Below, piece after piece: positions 24,536 through 32,240 of a DNA stretch of 64,000 nt. The number at the start of each line of letters is the position of its first letter. Position 1 is the stretch's first letter. This DNA comes from JAGMXM01 sp964458325 (lineage in GTDB: Bacteria; Verrucomicrobiota; Verrucomicrobiia; Limisphaerales; UBA1319). The DNA lies in the NCBI GenBank assembly GCA_964458325.1, contig CAYWIM010000006.1, positions 14,012 to 78,011 on the forward strand, read 5' to 3'. The notes below the pieces were generated by a model that worked only from the letters and a program-made list of their open reading frames with translations, did not search any database and was not told the DNA's origin. The position numbers were made by a program, and so were the translations under genes.

Positions 24536-26418
24536 TCCGATCCGATCCAGCCTCTCCATCCGACAGCGCCGCGCCGCGCGTGGGCGTCTATGTCTGCCAA
24601 TGCGGAGGCAACATCAGCGACGTGGTGGACACGCGGGTTGCGGCCGAGACGGCAAAGCTTATTCCAGGGGTGGCGGTGTCGCGGGTGCATTCGTTCATGT
24701 GCTCCGAGCCGGGGCAGGCCATGATCGCGGAGGAAATCCGGCGCGAGGGGCTCAATCGTGTGGTGGTCGCCTCCTGCTCTCCCTTTCTGCACGAGCTGAC
24801 CTTCCGCACCGCCGTGCAGCGTGGCGGGCTGAACCCTTATTTCTACGAGCCCGTCAACATCCGCGAGCAGGTCAGCTGGGCGCATCATGGCGATCCGGCG
24901 GGCGCCACCGCCAAGGCCATCCGGCTCATCGCTGCGGCCGTCGAGCGGCTCCGGCACGCCGAACCCCTCGAGCAGATTCGCCTGCCCAATCATCGCCGGG
25001 CGCTCGTCATCGGAGGCGGCATTGCGGGCTTGAAGGCCGCCGATGATCTGGCTGGCAAGGGGCTTCCAGTCGTGCTGGTCGAGCATGGCGCCGAATTAGG
25101 CGGGCGGGTGGCCGAGCTCTCTGCGCTCTTCCCCACGGGGGAGGACGCCGCAACCCTCGCACGTCGATTGGCCCAAGACGTTCGGGATAACCCCAACGTC
25201 GAAGTCTTTACCGGCGCCGTCGTGAAGGCAGTGTCGGGATTCCTGGGCAACTATGACGTCACCGTGGGCCCCGCCGCGGTCCCGCCGGAGGATGCCTCTC
25301 TGCCTGGCAAGGGCCAGGACTGCAATCTGACAGTCGGCGCGATCATTGTGGCGACCGGTTTCGATCCCTACCGCCCCGCGGACGGGGAATATGGTTTTGG
25401 GCGGCATCCCCAGGTCATCCTGATGCCCGAGTTCATTGCCCTGCTCGCCCGCAGCGGCGGCGTCGAGCTCCAGTGGCAGGGCCGGCCTGTCCGGCGGCTC
25501 GGTTTCCTGCACTGTGTCGGGAGCCGCCAGATCGAGGGCCTTCACCCGCCCCAGGCCGATGGCAAGGTCAACGACTACTGCTCGCGCGTCTGCTGCACCA
25601 CGGCGCTCCATCAGGCCCTCGCGGCCAAGCGCCGCTTCCCTCGCCTCGACGTGTTTGATTTCCACCAGGATATTCGCAGCTACGGCCGCGGGCACGAGGA
25701 GATCTATCGCCAGGCATCTCAGGCGGGGATTGTGTTCTTTCGTTTTCACGGAGACGCATTGCCGGCCGTCGAGCCCGGCGCCCACGGCGCCCCGATCGAG
25801 GTTCGGCTCAAGGACTGGCTGACCTGGGGCGAGGAGATCGTGGCGCCGCTCGATCTGCTGGTGCTGGCCGTGGGCATGATGCCGCGCAGCAACCAGGAGC
25901 TGATCCGATTGCTCAAGCTCCCCACCGGCGCCGATCGGTTCCTGCAGGAAGTCCATCCCAAGCTGCGTCCGGTCGAGACCGCGGTCAACGGCATCCTCCT
26001 GGCCGGCGCCGCCCAGGCCCCCATGACGGTCGACGAGGCGCTCGCATCCGCCTCGGCCGCCGCCGCGAAGGCTGCCGTGCTGCTCGCGCACGACGAGGTC
26101 GAACTCGAACCTTTCAAGGCTCGCGTCGATCCGGCCAAGTGCATCGGGTGCGCGCTCTGCTTTCCCGAATGCGTTTACGAAGGCGCCCTGGTGCGGGAGG
26201 ATGGCGAGCGCGAGCGCAAGCCGATCACCCGGGCGAAGGTTAACCCGGGCGCGTGTGTCGGCTGTGGCGCCTGTGTCCCGGTCTGCCCCACCCGGGCCAT
26301 CGATCTTCAGGGATGGACGTTGGACCAGTTCGAGGCGATGGTCGACGGCCTGCTTTCCCCGCCGGCGGCCGCCACCGCTTCGCCATCCGAGGCTCTTTCC
26401 CATGGCCAACATCACTGA
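24532..26418 (+). CDS. Large HdrA-like flavoprotein with C-terminal ferredoxin domain
   Basis: 628 residues, overlapping the previous gene by four bases. N-terminal HdrA module with YVCQCGGNISDVVD, HSFMCSEPGQAM and VVVASCSPFLHELTF. The FAD domain (ALVIGGGIAGLKAADDLA) starts near residue 160. CSRVCCTTALHQAL is in the middle. A C-terminal two-cluster ferredoxin has CIGCALCFPECVYEG and CVGCGACVPVCPTRAI. QmoB of sulfate reducers is an HdrA joined to MvhD; here the MvhD part is a separate gene and this protein ends instead with a ferredoxin. It may be the bifurcating or docking flavoprotein of the complex; that is inference. Confidence 0.88.
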   Translation: MIRSDPASPSDSAAPRVGVYVCQCGGNISDVVDTRVAAETAKLIPGVAVSRVHSFMCSEPGQAMIAEEIRREGLNRVVVASCSPFLHELTFRTAVQRGGLNPYFYEPVNIREQVSWAHHGDPAGATAKAIRLIAAAVERLRHAEPLEQIRLPNHRRALVIGGGIAGLKAADDLAGKGLPVVLVEHGAELGGRVAELSALFPTGEDAATLARRLAQDVRDNPNVEVFTGAVVKAVSGFLGNYDVTVGPAAVPPEDASLPGKGQDCNLTVGAIIVATGFDPYRPADGEYGFGRHPQVILMPEFIALLARSGGVELQWQGRPVRRLGFLHCVGSRQIEGLHPPQADGKVNDYCSRVCCTTALHQALAAKRRFPRLDVFDFHQDIRSYGRGHEEIYRQASQAGIVFFRFHGDALPAVEPGAHGAPIEVRLKDWLTWGEEIVAPLDLLVLAVGMMPRSNQELIRLLKLPTGADRFLQEVHPKLRPVETAVNGILLAGAAQAPMTVDEALASASAAAAKAAVLLAHDEVELEPFKARVDPAKCIGCALCFPECVYEGALVREDGERERKPITRAKVNPGACVGCGACVPVCPTRAIDLQGWTLDQFEAMVDGLLSPPAAATASPSEALSHGQHH

Positions 26419-26713
26419 TGCCCACAAGGCCGCGCTCCGGCAGTTCCGCGAGCGCCACAAGCAGGCCGGCCTCGAGCCCGGCAAGGCCGTGGCGCGCTTT
26501 CGCCACGAGCGCAAGGCGGTGGAATCCGCTCTGAAACAAGGCCCCGCCACGGTCCCCCAGATCGCGCAGGCCGCGGGGCTTCCCGCCCATGTGGTGCTGT
26601 GGCACCTGGCCGGCATGCGCAAATATGGCGCCGCGCGCGAGGTCGATATGGAGGGCGACTATCCCCGCTACGAGTGGGTCGCCGCTTCCGCCAAAACCGC
26701 TGCCCCATCCTAA
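26402..26713 (+). CDS. Small winged-helix protein inside the Hdr/Qmo operon
   Basis: 103 residues. ATG 26402 overlaps the end of the HdrA-like gene by 17 bp. The centre (KQGPATVPQIAQAAGLPAHV with LWHLAGMRKYGAA) reads as a winged helix-turn-helix and ends in YPRYEWV. A small DNA- or protein-binding unit inserted between electron-transfer subunits is unusual. It could be a local regulator or a structural part of the complex. No close family name can be given. Confidence 0.7.
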   Translation: MANITDAHKAALRQFRERHKQAGLEPGKAVARFRHERKAVESALKQGPATVPQIAQAAGLPAHVVLWHLAGMRKYGAAREVDMEGDYPRYEWVAASAKTAAPS

Positions 26714-26724
26714 TCCATCCTGCC

Positions 26725-27897
26725 ATGGCTCATGTCGTCCAGTCCGATTTGATCCGAGACCTCAAAGCGTTCGGTGCGCGCGATATCGACTCCTGTTTCA
26801 ACTGCGGCAATTGCACCGCTGTCTGTCCCTTGTCGAAGGGTGAGGTGGCGTTCCCTCGCCGGATCATCCGCTATGCGCAAACGGGGATGGAGGAGCGCTT
26901 GCGGGGCTCGATCGAGCCGTGGCTCTGCTACTACTGCGGCGAATGCTCCGAGACCTGTCCGCGCAACGCCCAGCCCGGCGAGCTGATGATGGCCGCGCGG
27001 CGTTACCTGACGGCGGCGTATGACTGGACGGGCCTGGGGCGCCGGCTCTACCTCGATGCGCGGATCGAGCTGGGCGCCATCCTGGGTCTGGCCGCGCTGG
27101 TTATTTTCTTGTTCATGTTGCTGGGCGGCCCGTTGACGACCGAGCTGACGCCGGAGGGGGGCGTGCGGCTGAACACGTTTGCCCCGGCGCACGTTATCGA
27201 ACGGCTGGATTGGGGCATGGGCGGCCTGCTGGCACTCCTCCTGCTCTCGAATGTCTGGAGGATGCATCGCTGGGTCATGAGCCGGGAGGCGGGTTTGAAA
27301 GCCCCCATGGGCGCCTACGTGCAAGGATTATCCACGCTGGCAGCGCACTTCTTCACGCAGAAACAATGGCTGTCGTGCCAATCGGCCGCCGCGCCCGTCG
27401 CCAGCAGCCGGTGGTTCAAACACTTCAGCATCTTTGCCGGCTACGTCACCATGTTCGTCCTGATCGTGGTGTTTCTGCGCTGGTTCCAGACGGACGCCGT
27501 GCATCCGGTGTGGCATCCCCAGCGCTGGCTGGGCTACTTGGCGACCGGGGCCTTGCTCTACGGGGTCAGCAATGCGCTGCTCGGACGCTGGCGCCGGCGC
27601 GAGGAGATCCACAAGCACTCGCACCCGAGCGATTGGATCTTCCTGGTGCTGCTGCTGCTGACCACGGTGACGGGCATCCTGGTTCACATCTTCCGCATCC
27701 ACGGCCTGCCTTATCCCACGTATGTCACCTACGCGATCCACATGGCCGTGCTCGTGCCCATGCTGGTGATCGAGGTGCCTTTCGGCAAATGGGCGCATCT
27801 GGCGTATCGCCCGGTCGCCCTCTATTTGCAGGAGGTGCTGCGCCATGCGCGCGCCATCCAGGCTGCGAAAGCCAAACCGGAACCTCAACCCGCATGA
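26725..27897 (+). CDS. QmoC-like membrane subunit (HdrC ferredoxin fused to cytochrome b/NarI-like domain)
   Basis: 390 residues. The N-terminal cytoplasmic part has two [4Fe-4S] motifs, CFNCGNCTAVCPLSKG and CYYCGECSETCPRNAQPGE, as in HdrC. About six membrane segments follow (e.g. LGAILGLAALVIFLFMLLG, GGLLALLLLSNVW, GYVTMFVLIVVFLRWF, WIFLVLLLLTTVTGILVHIF), with histidines such as HKHSHPSDW, HIFRIHG and AIHMAVL that can bind b haems. This HdrC-NarI fusion is the layout of QmoC, which exchanges electrons with menaquinone. It therefore anchors the upstream HdrA/MvhD proteins to the membrane quinone pool. Confidence 0.88.
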   Translation: MAHVVQSDLIRDLKAFGARDIDSCFNCGNCTAVCPLSKGEVAFPRRIIRYAQTGMEERLRGSIEPWLCYYCGECSETCPRNAQPGELMMAARRYLTAAYDWTGLGRRLYLDARIELGAILGLAALVIFLFMLLGGPLTTELTPEGGVRLNTFAPAHVIERLDWGMGGLLALLLLSNVWRMHRWVMSREAGLKAPMGAYVQGLSTLAAHFFTQKQWLSCQSAAAPVASSRWFKHFSIFAGYVTMFVLIVVFLRWFQTDAVHPVWHPQRWLGYLATGALLYGVSNALLGRWRRREEIHKHSHPSDWIFLVLLLLTTVTGILVHIFRIHGLPYPTYVTYAIHMAVLVPMLVIEVPFGKWAHLAYRPVALYLQEVLRHARAIQAAKAKPEPQPA

Positions 27898-27940
27898 GTC
27901 ACCAGATCCCAAAGCACTCTGTTTATCTAACCAACCTCTT

Positions 27941-28315
27941 ATGAGCAACGAACCAAGCACCAGGAAAATGGCGATCGTCTGCAACCACGCGGACGCCACC
28001 GGCGTCATGCCCACACTCATCATGGCCTCCTCGGCCCTGAGCCTGGACTATGAAGTCCTCGTCTTCTTCAGCCCGACCGGCGCGCCCGCCCTCGTCCAAG
28101 GCGAGCTCGAGAAGCTCCGGGGCATGAAGGGGCTGCCCGATCCCGTCAAACTCTACAACGATATCGTCCAGCTGGGCGGGCGGATCATCTTTTGCGAGCT
28201 GGCCCTGGAAGCAAAGGATATCCGGCGCGAAGATCTCCGGGAAGGCGTCGAGATCATGAAAGCGCCGCCGTTTCTCATGGCCGCCGAGGGCGCGACCATG
28301 ACGTTCGCCTTTTAG
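27941..28315 (+). CDS. DsrE-like protein 1
   Basis: 124 residues from ATG 27941. An alternating beta/alpha pattern with CNHADATGVMPTLIMASSAL, VLVFFSPTGAPALV and GRIIFCELALEAKDI matches the DsrE/DsrF/TusD sulfur-relay fold. The Cys in IIFCELAL is at the family's usual active position. It follows the QmoC-like gene by 43 bp and should be in the same transcript. It probably trades persulfide sulfur with the TusA-like protein. Confidence 0.82.
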   Translation: MSNEPSTRKMAIVCNHADATGVMPTLIMASSALSLDYEVLVFFSPTGAPALVQGELEKLRGMKGLPDPVKLYNDIVQLGGRIIFCELALEAKDIRREDLREGVEIMKAPPFLMAAEGATMTFAF

Positions 28316-28371
28316 ACGTGCGCCGCAGAATGGCGGCCAGCGCAAGGACCTGAACAACTAACCAACACACC

Positions 28372-28728
28372 ATGAAAATACTGATCCTATTCAACCGTCC
28401 CCCCTACGACGGGACGGATGTGACTTGGAACGGGCTTCGCTTGGCAGGGAAACTCTTGGAGGGAGGGCAAACGGTAAGGCTTTTCCTGATGAATGACGCC
28501 GTGGATATGGCGCGGGACGCATGCAAGCCGCCAGATGGCTACGACCAGGATCTCTCCCAGATGCTCCGACAACTTATCGCGCAAGGTGTCCCCGTCAAGG
28601 TCTGTGGAACCTGCATGACCCGCTGTGGAATTCACAAGAACGCTCCATACTTCGAGGGCGCCGAAAGCGCCACGATGACCGCTCTCGCCGAGTGGGTTGT
28701 CGACAGCGAGAAGACGATCGCGTTTTAG
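28372..28728 (+). CDS. DsrE-like protein 2
   Basis: 118 residues. The fold is visible in MKILILFNRPPYDGTDVTWN, LLEGGQTVRLFLMNDAV and GAESATMTALAEWVVDS. A triple-cysteine segment, VCGTCMTRCGIHK, occupies the place of the single active Cys of simple DsrE proteins. It could hold a persulfide, a disulfide or a metal. It is the last gene of the redox/sulfur operon before an exported TrmO-like gene. Confidence 0.82.
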   Translation: MKILILFNRPPYDGTDVTWNGLRLAGKLLEGGQTVRLFLMNDAVDMARDACKPPDGYDQDLSQMLRQLIAQGVPVKVCGTCMTRCGIHKNAPYFEGAESATMTALAEWVVDSEKTIAF

Positions 28729-28797
28729 CCTATCCAACCATCTTCCCGGAACGAACCGCTGTCCAGAATGGATTGCGGCTCGTATGAAAAGGAGCGC

Positions 28798-29442
28798 ATG
28801 AGCAAAATCAACCATCTATCCGTCCTCGCCATCGCACACCGGGCCTGGTGGCTTTGGTCGGCGGGCGCCGCTTTGGGTGCCGTTCTGGCGGGCGGCCTCG
28901 CCCAGGCCCAAGATGTGGCCAAGACCAACACAGCCGCAGCCATGAGTGCAAGCGTCCATCCCATCGGCCATGTGCGCAGGCAGGCCAGCCGAGCGTGGAT
29001 CGTCCTGGAACCGCGGTATCAGCCCGGCCTGCGGGGCCTGGAGGGATTCTCCCACATCCATGTGCTGTGGTGGTTTCATCACAACGACACCCCCGAAAAG
29101 CGTGCCACGCTCCAGGTTCATCCGCGCGGAAATCCTCGCAACCCATTGACGGGCGTCTTTGCCACCCGCTCGCCTGCGCGGCCCAATCTGATCGGTTTGA
29201 CGCTCTGCCGGATCGTCTCGATCGAGCAGCACGAGGTGGAGATCGAGGAGATCGACGCCCTGGACGGGACGCCCGTCCTGGACATCAAGCCGTTCATTCC
29301 CGCGTTCGACACGGCGAGCGGGGTTCGAGGGCCCGACTGGATCAAGAACGGATTTGGACCTCTGCCCGAAAGCCCGAAGGCGGGTCGAAAGCTCTCCGCA
29401 CCCGGACCGTCGAGCCCAGCCCATCCACCGCCCCGCCAATGA
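28798..29442 (+). CDS. TrmO/TsaA-family protein with an apparent signal peptide
   Basis: 214 residues from ATG 28798, which has AAGGAG five bases upstream. From about residue 52 the sequence is a TrmO/YaeB domain: HPIGHVRR, WIVLEPRYQPGLRGLEGFSH, LQVHPRGNPRNPLTGVFATR, and SPARPNLIGLTLCRI near the SAM site. TrmO N6-methylates t6A37 in tRNA, a cytoplasmic task. Yet the first 40 residues (WWLWSAGAALGAVLAGGLAQAQ) look like a signal peptide. Either this paralogue is exported for another task or translation starts later (Met49). Remote TsaA homologues do occur in anaerobe redox clusters. Confidence 0.72.
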   Translation: MSKINHLSVLAIAHRAWWLWSAGAALGAVLAGGLAQAQDVAKTNTAAAMSASVHPIGHVRRQASRAWIVLEPRYQPGLRGLEGFSHIHVLWWFHHNDTPEKRATLQVHPRGNPRNPLTGVFATRSPARPNLIGLTLCRIVSIEQHEVEIEEIDALDGTPVLDIKPFIPAFDTASGVRGPDWIKNGFGPLPESPKAGRKLSAPGPSSPAHPPPRQ

Positions 29443-29506
29443 ACGCCTGCGAAATGCCGCTGCAGAACGCCAGCCGCCGCTGGGGGGATCTCGGACGACA
29501 TCAGTG

Positions 29507-29749
29507 ATGCAAAGCTCATTGGATTGCATTCCCTGTTTCGTGTCGCAGGCCCTGAGCGTGGCGCGGTTGGGGAGCGCCGACGAACCGGTGCGCGAACGGA
29601 TTCTGCGCGAGGCGCTCCGGGCCGCCAGCGAGGCCGACCTCAGCCTGCCCCCGGTCCGGTTTGGCCATTGGATCCATCGGCGCGTCCGTGAACTGACCGG
29701 ACAGGCCGATCCTTACCTGCCCATCAAACCACCTTCCTGTTCAAAGTGA
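29507..29749 (+). pseudogene. N-terminal fragment of a DUF89/ARMT1-like phosphatase
   Basis: 80 residues. LDCIPCFVSQALSVARL and LREALRAASEADLSLPPV, then RELTGQADPY, match the N-terminal helical domain of DUF89 proteins, which normally have about 280-300 residues. The frame stops where the family would continue, and the next 240 bp are AT-rich and non-coding. It is read as a 3'-truncated relic, although a stable short protein cannot be excluded. DUF89 proteins are metal-dependent phosphatases for damaged metabolites. Confidence 0.62.
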
Positions 29750-29828
29750 AGTGTCCCGTCGTGGCCCGGCATATCGGCGATCCGGTCGGGAATCTGGTCC
29801 TGCACCGCAATATCCCCCACCTCGATTA

Positions 29829-29876
29829 ATTGCATTATGCAATGTAAATGGCAGCTGTAATCATGCATAATGCAAT
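29829..29876. promoter_or_regulatory. Pair of TTGCAT/ATGCAA palindromes (candidate UAS)
   Basis: ATTGCATTATGCAAT (29829-29843) and CATGCATAATGCAAT (29862-29876) have centres 33 bp apart. They lie about 110-140 bp upstream of the -12 element of the NifX promoter. The region 29820-29960 is strikingly AT-rich for this genome and has no gene. The layout is that of a double activator site. Confidence 0.62.
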
Positions 29877-29963
29877 TCCTAAAAATGAGTGATTCACCGA
29901 TTGTAGATCTATATATCATTAGTAAACAGCATATTATATAATTTATTCGTGATGACATAAAAT

Positions 29964-29979
29964 GGGCACGCCGTATGCT
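29964..29979 (+). promoter_or_regulatory. Sigma54 promoter of the NifX/MinD (ORP-like) operon
   Basis: GGGCACG-CCGT-ATGCT, with the GG and GC pairs ten bases apart and a perfect GGCACG core. The -12 C is at 29978, 14 bases before ATG 29992, again predicting a leader of only about two bases. An in-frame ATG at 29962 lies inside the promoter and is not used if this is correct. Confidence 0.72.
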
Positions 29980-29991
29980 TTATATCGAGCG

Positions 29992-30426
29992 ATGACGATT
30001 GCCTTGCCAATCTGCGAAGGCCGGATCTCGCCGGTCCTGGATGTGGCATGCCGGTTCATGGTCGTCGAGATCGCCAACGGGCGGGAGATCAGCCGGCGGG
30101 AAGTGTTGATGGGCGAGACGCAGCCGGCGCTGCTGGTCAAGGGCATCAAGGAAACGGGCGCCCAGGCATTGCTCTGTGGCGCGATGTCTCAACCGATTGC
30201 CCATTGGCTGGAAAGCGCCGGAGTCCGCGTCTGGCCGCATATCTGCGGCGACGCCGAAGCGGTGCTGCAGGCCTTTTTGTCGGATACGCTGGGGCGATCG
30301 GAATTCCGCATGCCCGGATGTTGCGCGGGGCACTGCGGATGGCATCGCAACCGCTTTCGTCGTCGCGGCCGTCTCCGGCGCAACCCCAATCCAACACCCA
30401 ATCCAACACCCAAATCATCCCAATGA
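29992..30426 (+). CDS. NifX/NafY-like (dinitrogenase cofactor-binding) protein 1
   Basis: 144 residues. The family start MTIALPICEGRISPVLDVA is clear, followed by the beta/alpha NifX domain (GAQALLCGAMSQPIAHWLES). After the domain come a cysteine patch (MPGCCAGHCGWHRN), an arginine-rich segment (RFRRRGRLRRN) and PNPTPNPTPKSS encoded by a 12-bp tandem repeat. NifX-type domains bind Mo/Fe-S cofactors; ORP of sulfate reducers, which has a Mo-Cu cluster, is in this family. It is the first gene after the sigma54 promoter and overlaps the next NifX gene by four bases. Confidence 0.82.
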   Translation: MTIALPICEGRISPVLDVACRFMVVEIANGREISRREVLMGETQPALLVKGIKETGAQALLCGAMSQPIAHWLESAGVRVWPHICGDAEAVLQAFLSDTLGRSEFRMPGCCAGHCGWHRNRFRRRGRLRRNPNPTPNPTPKSSQ

Positions 30427-30782
30427 AATTTGCCGTGACATCGCAGGGGCCCGACCGGGAATCGCTCGTCGATCCGCGGTTCGGCCGGGCGCGTTATTTT
30501 CGGGTCACTGACACTGAAACCGGCCAGCAGACGGTCGTGGACAACGCATCGCGGGTGGATGCGGTCCAGGGGGCAGGGATTCAGGCGGCCCAGGCATTGG
30601 CGAGCCTGGGCGTTCAGGCGCTGGTGACGGGCCATGTCGGTCCCAAGGCCTGGGCGACTCTTCAGGCGGCGCGCATCGAGGTGTATGGAGTCGATGGCGG
30701 CACCGTTGCGCAGGCCATGGAGGCGTTTATGGCGCGAAAGCTTGCCCCGCTGTCGGGCGCGAATGTGGAAGGGCACTGGTGA
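30423..30782 (+). CDS. NifX/NafY-like protein 2
   Basis: 119 residues, a single NifX domain: FAVTSQGPDRESLVDPRFGR, then YFRVTDTETGQQTVVDN, QAAQALASLGVQALVTGHVG and a C-terminal VEGHW. 'LVDPRFGRARYF' is the hallmark of the stand-alone archaeal and bacterial NifX/NifB-C-like proteins. Its start overlaps the first NifX gene (ATGA). The DUF5320 gene follows after 38 bp with its own strong ribosome-binding site. Confidence 0.87.
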   Translation: MKFAVTSQGPDRESLVDPRFGRARYFRVTDTETGQQTVVDNASRVDAVQGAGIQAAQALASLGVQALVTGHVGPKAWATLQAARIEVYGVDGGTVAQAMEAFMARKLAPLSGANVEGHW

Positions 30783-30820
30783 TCCAAACCAGCGTTGAAA
30801 ATGAGCGAAAGGAGTTCATT

Positions 30821-31225
30821 ATGCCAGGTGGAGATCGAACAGGCCCGATGGGCCAGGGACCGATGACCGGCTGGGGGGCCGGGTATTGCGGGGGTTCGGG
30901 CCAGCCGGGCTGGCTCAGCCAGAGGCAGGGCCGATGGGCGGGCCGAGGCCAAGGCGCAGGACGCGGCGGGGGTGGCGGCTGGCGAGGCGGGGGTGGGGGA
31001 TGGGGCTTTCGCCACTGGTTTCACGCGACCGGATTGACCGGTTGGCAGCGAGCCGCGGCGAATAGGCCGGCATGGGGCGGGGTAGGGGCTGCGCCTGCCG
31101 GAACAGCCGATCTTCCGGGCGCGTCTCCGGATCAGGAACTGGCGTGGCTCAAGCAGCAGGCCAGCCAGTTGGAAACGGGGCTCGAACAAATCCGCAAACG
31201 GATTGCCGAACTCGATCCAGGATGA
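30821..31225 (+). CDS. DUF5320 glycine-rich protein
   Basis: 134 residues with AAAGGAG six bases before ATG 30821. The N-terminal MPGGDRTGPMGQGPMTGWGA and the following CGGSGQPG are the signature of DUF5320. A Gly/Trp/Arg-rich centre comes next. The C-terminal helix (QELAWLKQQASQLETGLEQI) is a coiled coil. DUF5320 genes regularly accompany NifX and MinD-like ATPases in anaerobes; the function is unknown. Its stop overlaps the start of the first MinD-like gene. Confidence 0.88.
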   Translation: MPGGDRTGPMGQGPMTGWGAGYCGGSGQPGWLSQRQGRWAGRGQGAGRGGGGGWRGGGGGWGFRHWFHATGLTGWQRAAANRPAWGGVGAAPAGTADLPGASPDQELAWLKQQASQLETGLEQIRKRIAELDPG

Positions 31226-32238
31226 GGATCGCGATTGCGAGCGGCAAGGGGGGGACCGGCAAAACGACCGTGGCCACCAACCTGGCATGGCTGGCCTCGC
31301 AGAACGGCCTGGCGGCCGCGTATCTGGATTGCGACACGGAGGAGCCCAACGGCCATCTGTTCCTCCGGCCCGCCATCGACCAGCGGCGGGAGATCGTGCG
31401 GATGATCCCGCAAGTCGATCCGGCCCGGTGCACCCTCTGCGGCCAATGCGGCGAGATCTGCCAGTACAGCGCCATCGTTTGTCTGGAACAGAAGGTTCTG
31501 GTGTTTCCCGAGCTGTGCCATAGCTGCGGCGGATGCGCGTTGGTTTGCCCGACGGGGGCGATCACCGAAACGCCCCGCGCATTGGGGGTTGTCGAGACGG
31601 GACGCTGCGGCGGGCTCGGGTTTGTCCAGGGCCGTCTGAATATCGGGGAAGTCTCGAGCCCGCCCTTGATCCGGGCCGTCCGGCAGGCAGCGCCGCCGGC
31701 CGATCTGCTGTTGTATGACGCCCCGCCGGGCACGGCATGTCCGATGATCGAAACGGTGCGGGGCGCCGACTATGTGGTGCTGGTCACCGAGCCCACTCCA
31801 TTTGGGCTGCACGATCTGCGGCTGGCGTGGCAGGTGATCAAGTCGCTCCAGATGCAGTGCGGCGTGGTGGTGAATCGCGCCCTGGTGGGCGAGACGGAAG
31901 CGCGACAGTTCTGTGAGCAGGCTCGGATTCCCATCCTGGCGGAGATACCGGACATCCTGGCCATAGCCGAGGCCTACTCGGAGGGGAAGCTGGCGATCGA
32001 AGCCGTGCCAGGATTGCAGCGCATCTTCGCCCGTCTGCTGTTGGATGTGACGTCCGCCGCGGGAGCCAACGCCCTTCCCGAGGCTGTGCAGCGGAGCCTG
32101 CGCTCGATCGCCGATCTTCAGGCGGATCCCCCCGGGTGCGGCCGCCCGGCGCCCGGCGCTCCCTCGTGCATTTTGGCATTGCGAGGGAATCCGCGAGCGC
32201 CCAACCGCGCTCGCGCCATCTCCTCTCCGGATCCTTGA
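31222..32238 (+). CDS. Ferredoxin-containing MinD/Mrp-like ATPase 1
   Basis: 338 residues. Deviant Walker A ASGKGGTGKTTVATNLAW at the N-terminus, then two [4Fe-4S] motifs, CTLCGQCGEICQYSAI and CHSCGGCALVCPTGAI, inserted in the P-loop fold. Walker B region LLLYDAPPGTACP and NRALVGETEA follow. This is the layout of the two MinD-like ATPases of the ORP complex, thought to build or deliver a metal-sulfur cluster to NifX-type proteins. The last 45 residues are a Pro/Arg-rich extension without a known counterpart. It starts by ATGA overlap with DUF5320. Confidence 0.87.
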   Translation: MRIAIASGKGGTGKTTVATNLAWLASQNGLAAAYLDCDTEEPNGHLFLRPAIDQRREIVRMIPQVDPARCTLCGQCGEICQYSAIVCLEQKVLVFPELCHSCGGCALVCPTGAITETPRALGVVETGRCGGLGFVQGRLNIGEVSSPPLIRAVRQAAPPADLLLYDAPPGTACPMIETVRGADYVVLVTEPTPFGLHDLRLAWQVIKSLQMQCGVVVNRALVGETEARQFCEQARIPILAEIPDILAIAEAYSEGKLAIEAVPGLQRIFARLLLDVTSAAGANALPEAVQRSLRSIADLQADPPGCGRPAPGAPSCILALRGNPRAPNRARAISSPDP

Positions 32239-32240
32239 CC

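Noticed and set aside
22711..27897. Dissimilatory sulfate reduction operon
   Set aside because: The Qmo/Hdr and DsrE/TusA families are shared with sulfate reducers, but apr, sat and dsrAB are not in the window, so the pathway cannot be claimed.
29713..29958. 81-codon minus-strand frame across the AT-rich island
   Set aside because: It covers the twin palindromes and part of the DUF89 fragment and has no family resemblance or ribosome-binding site.
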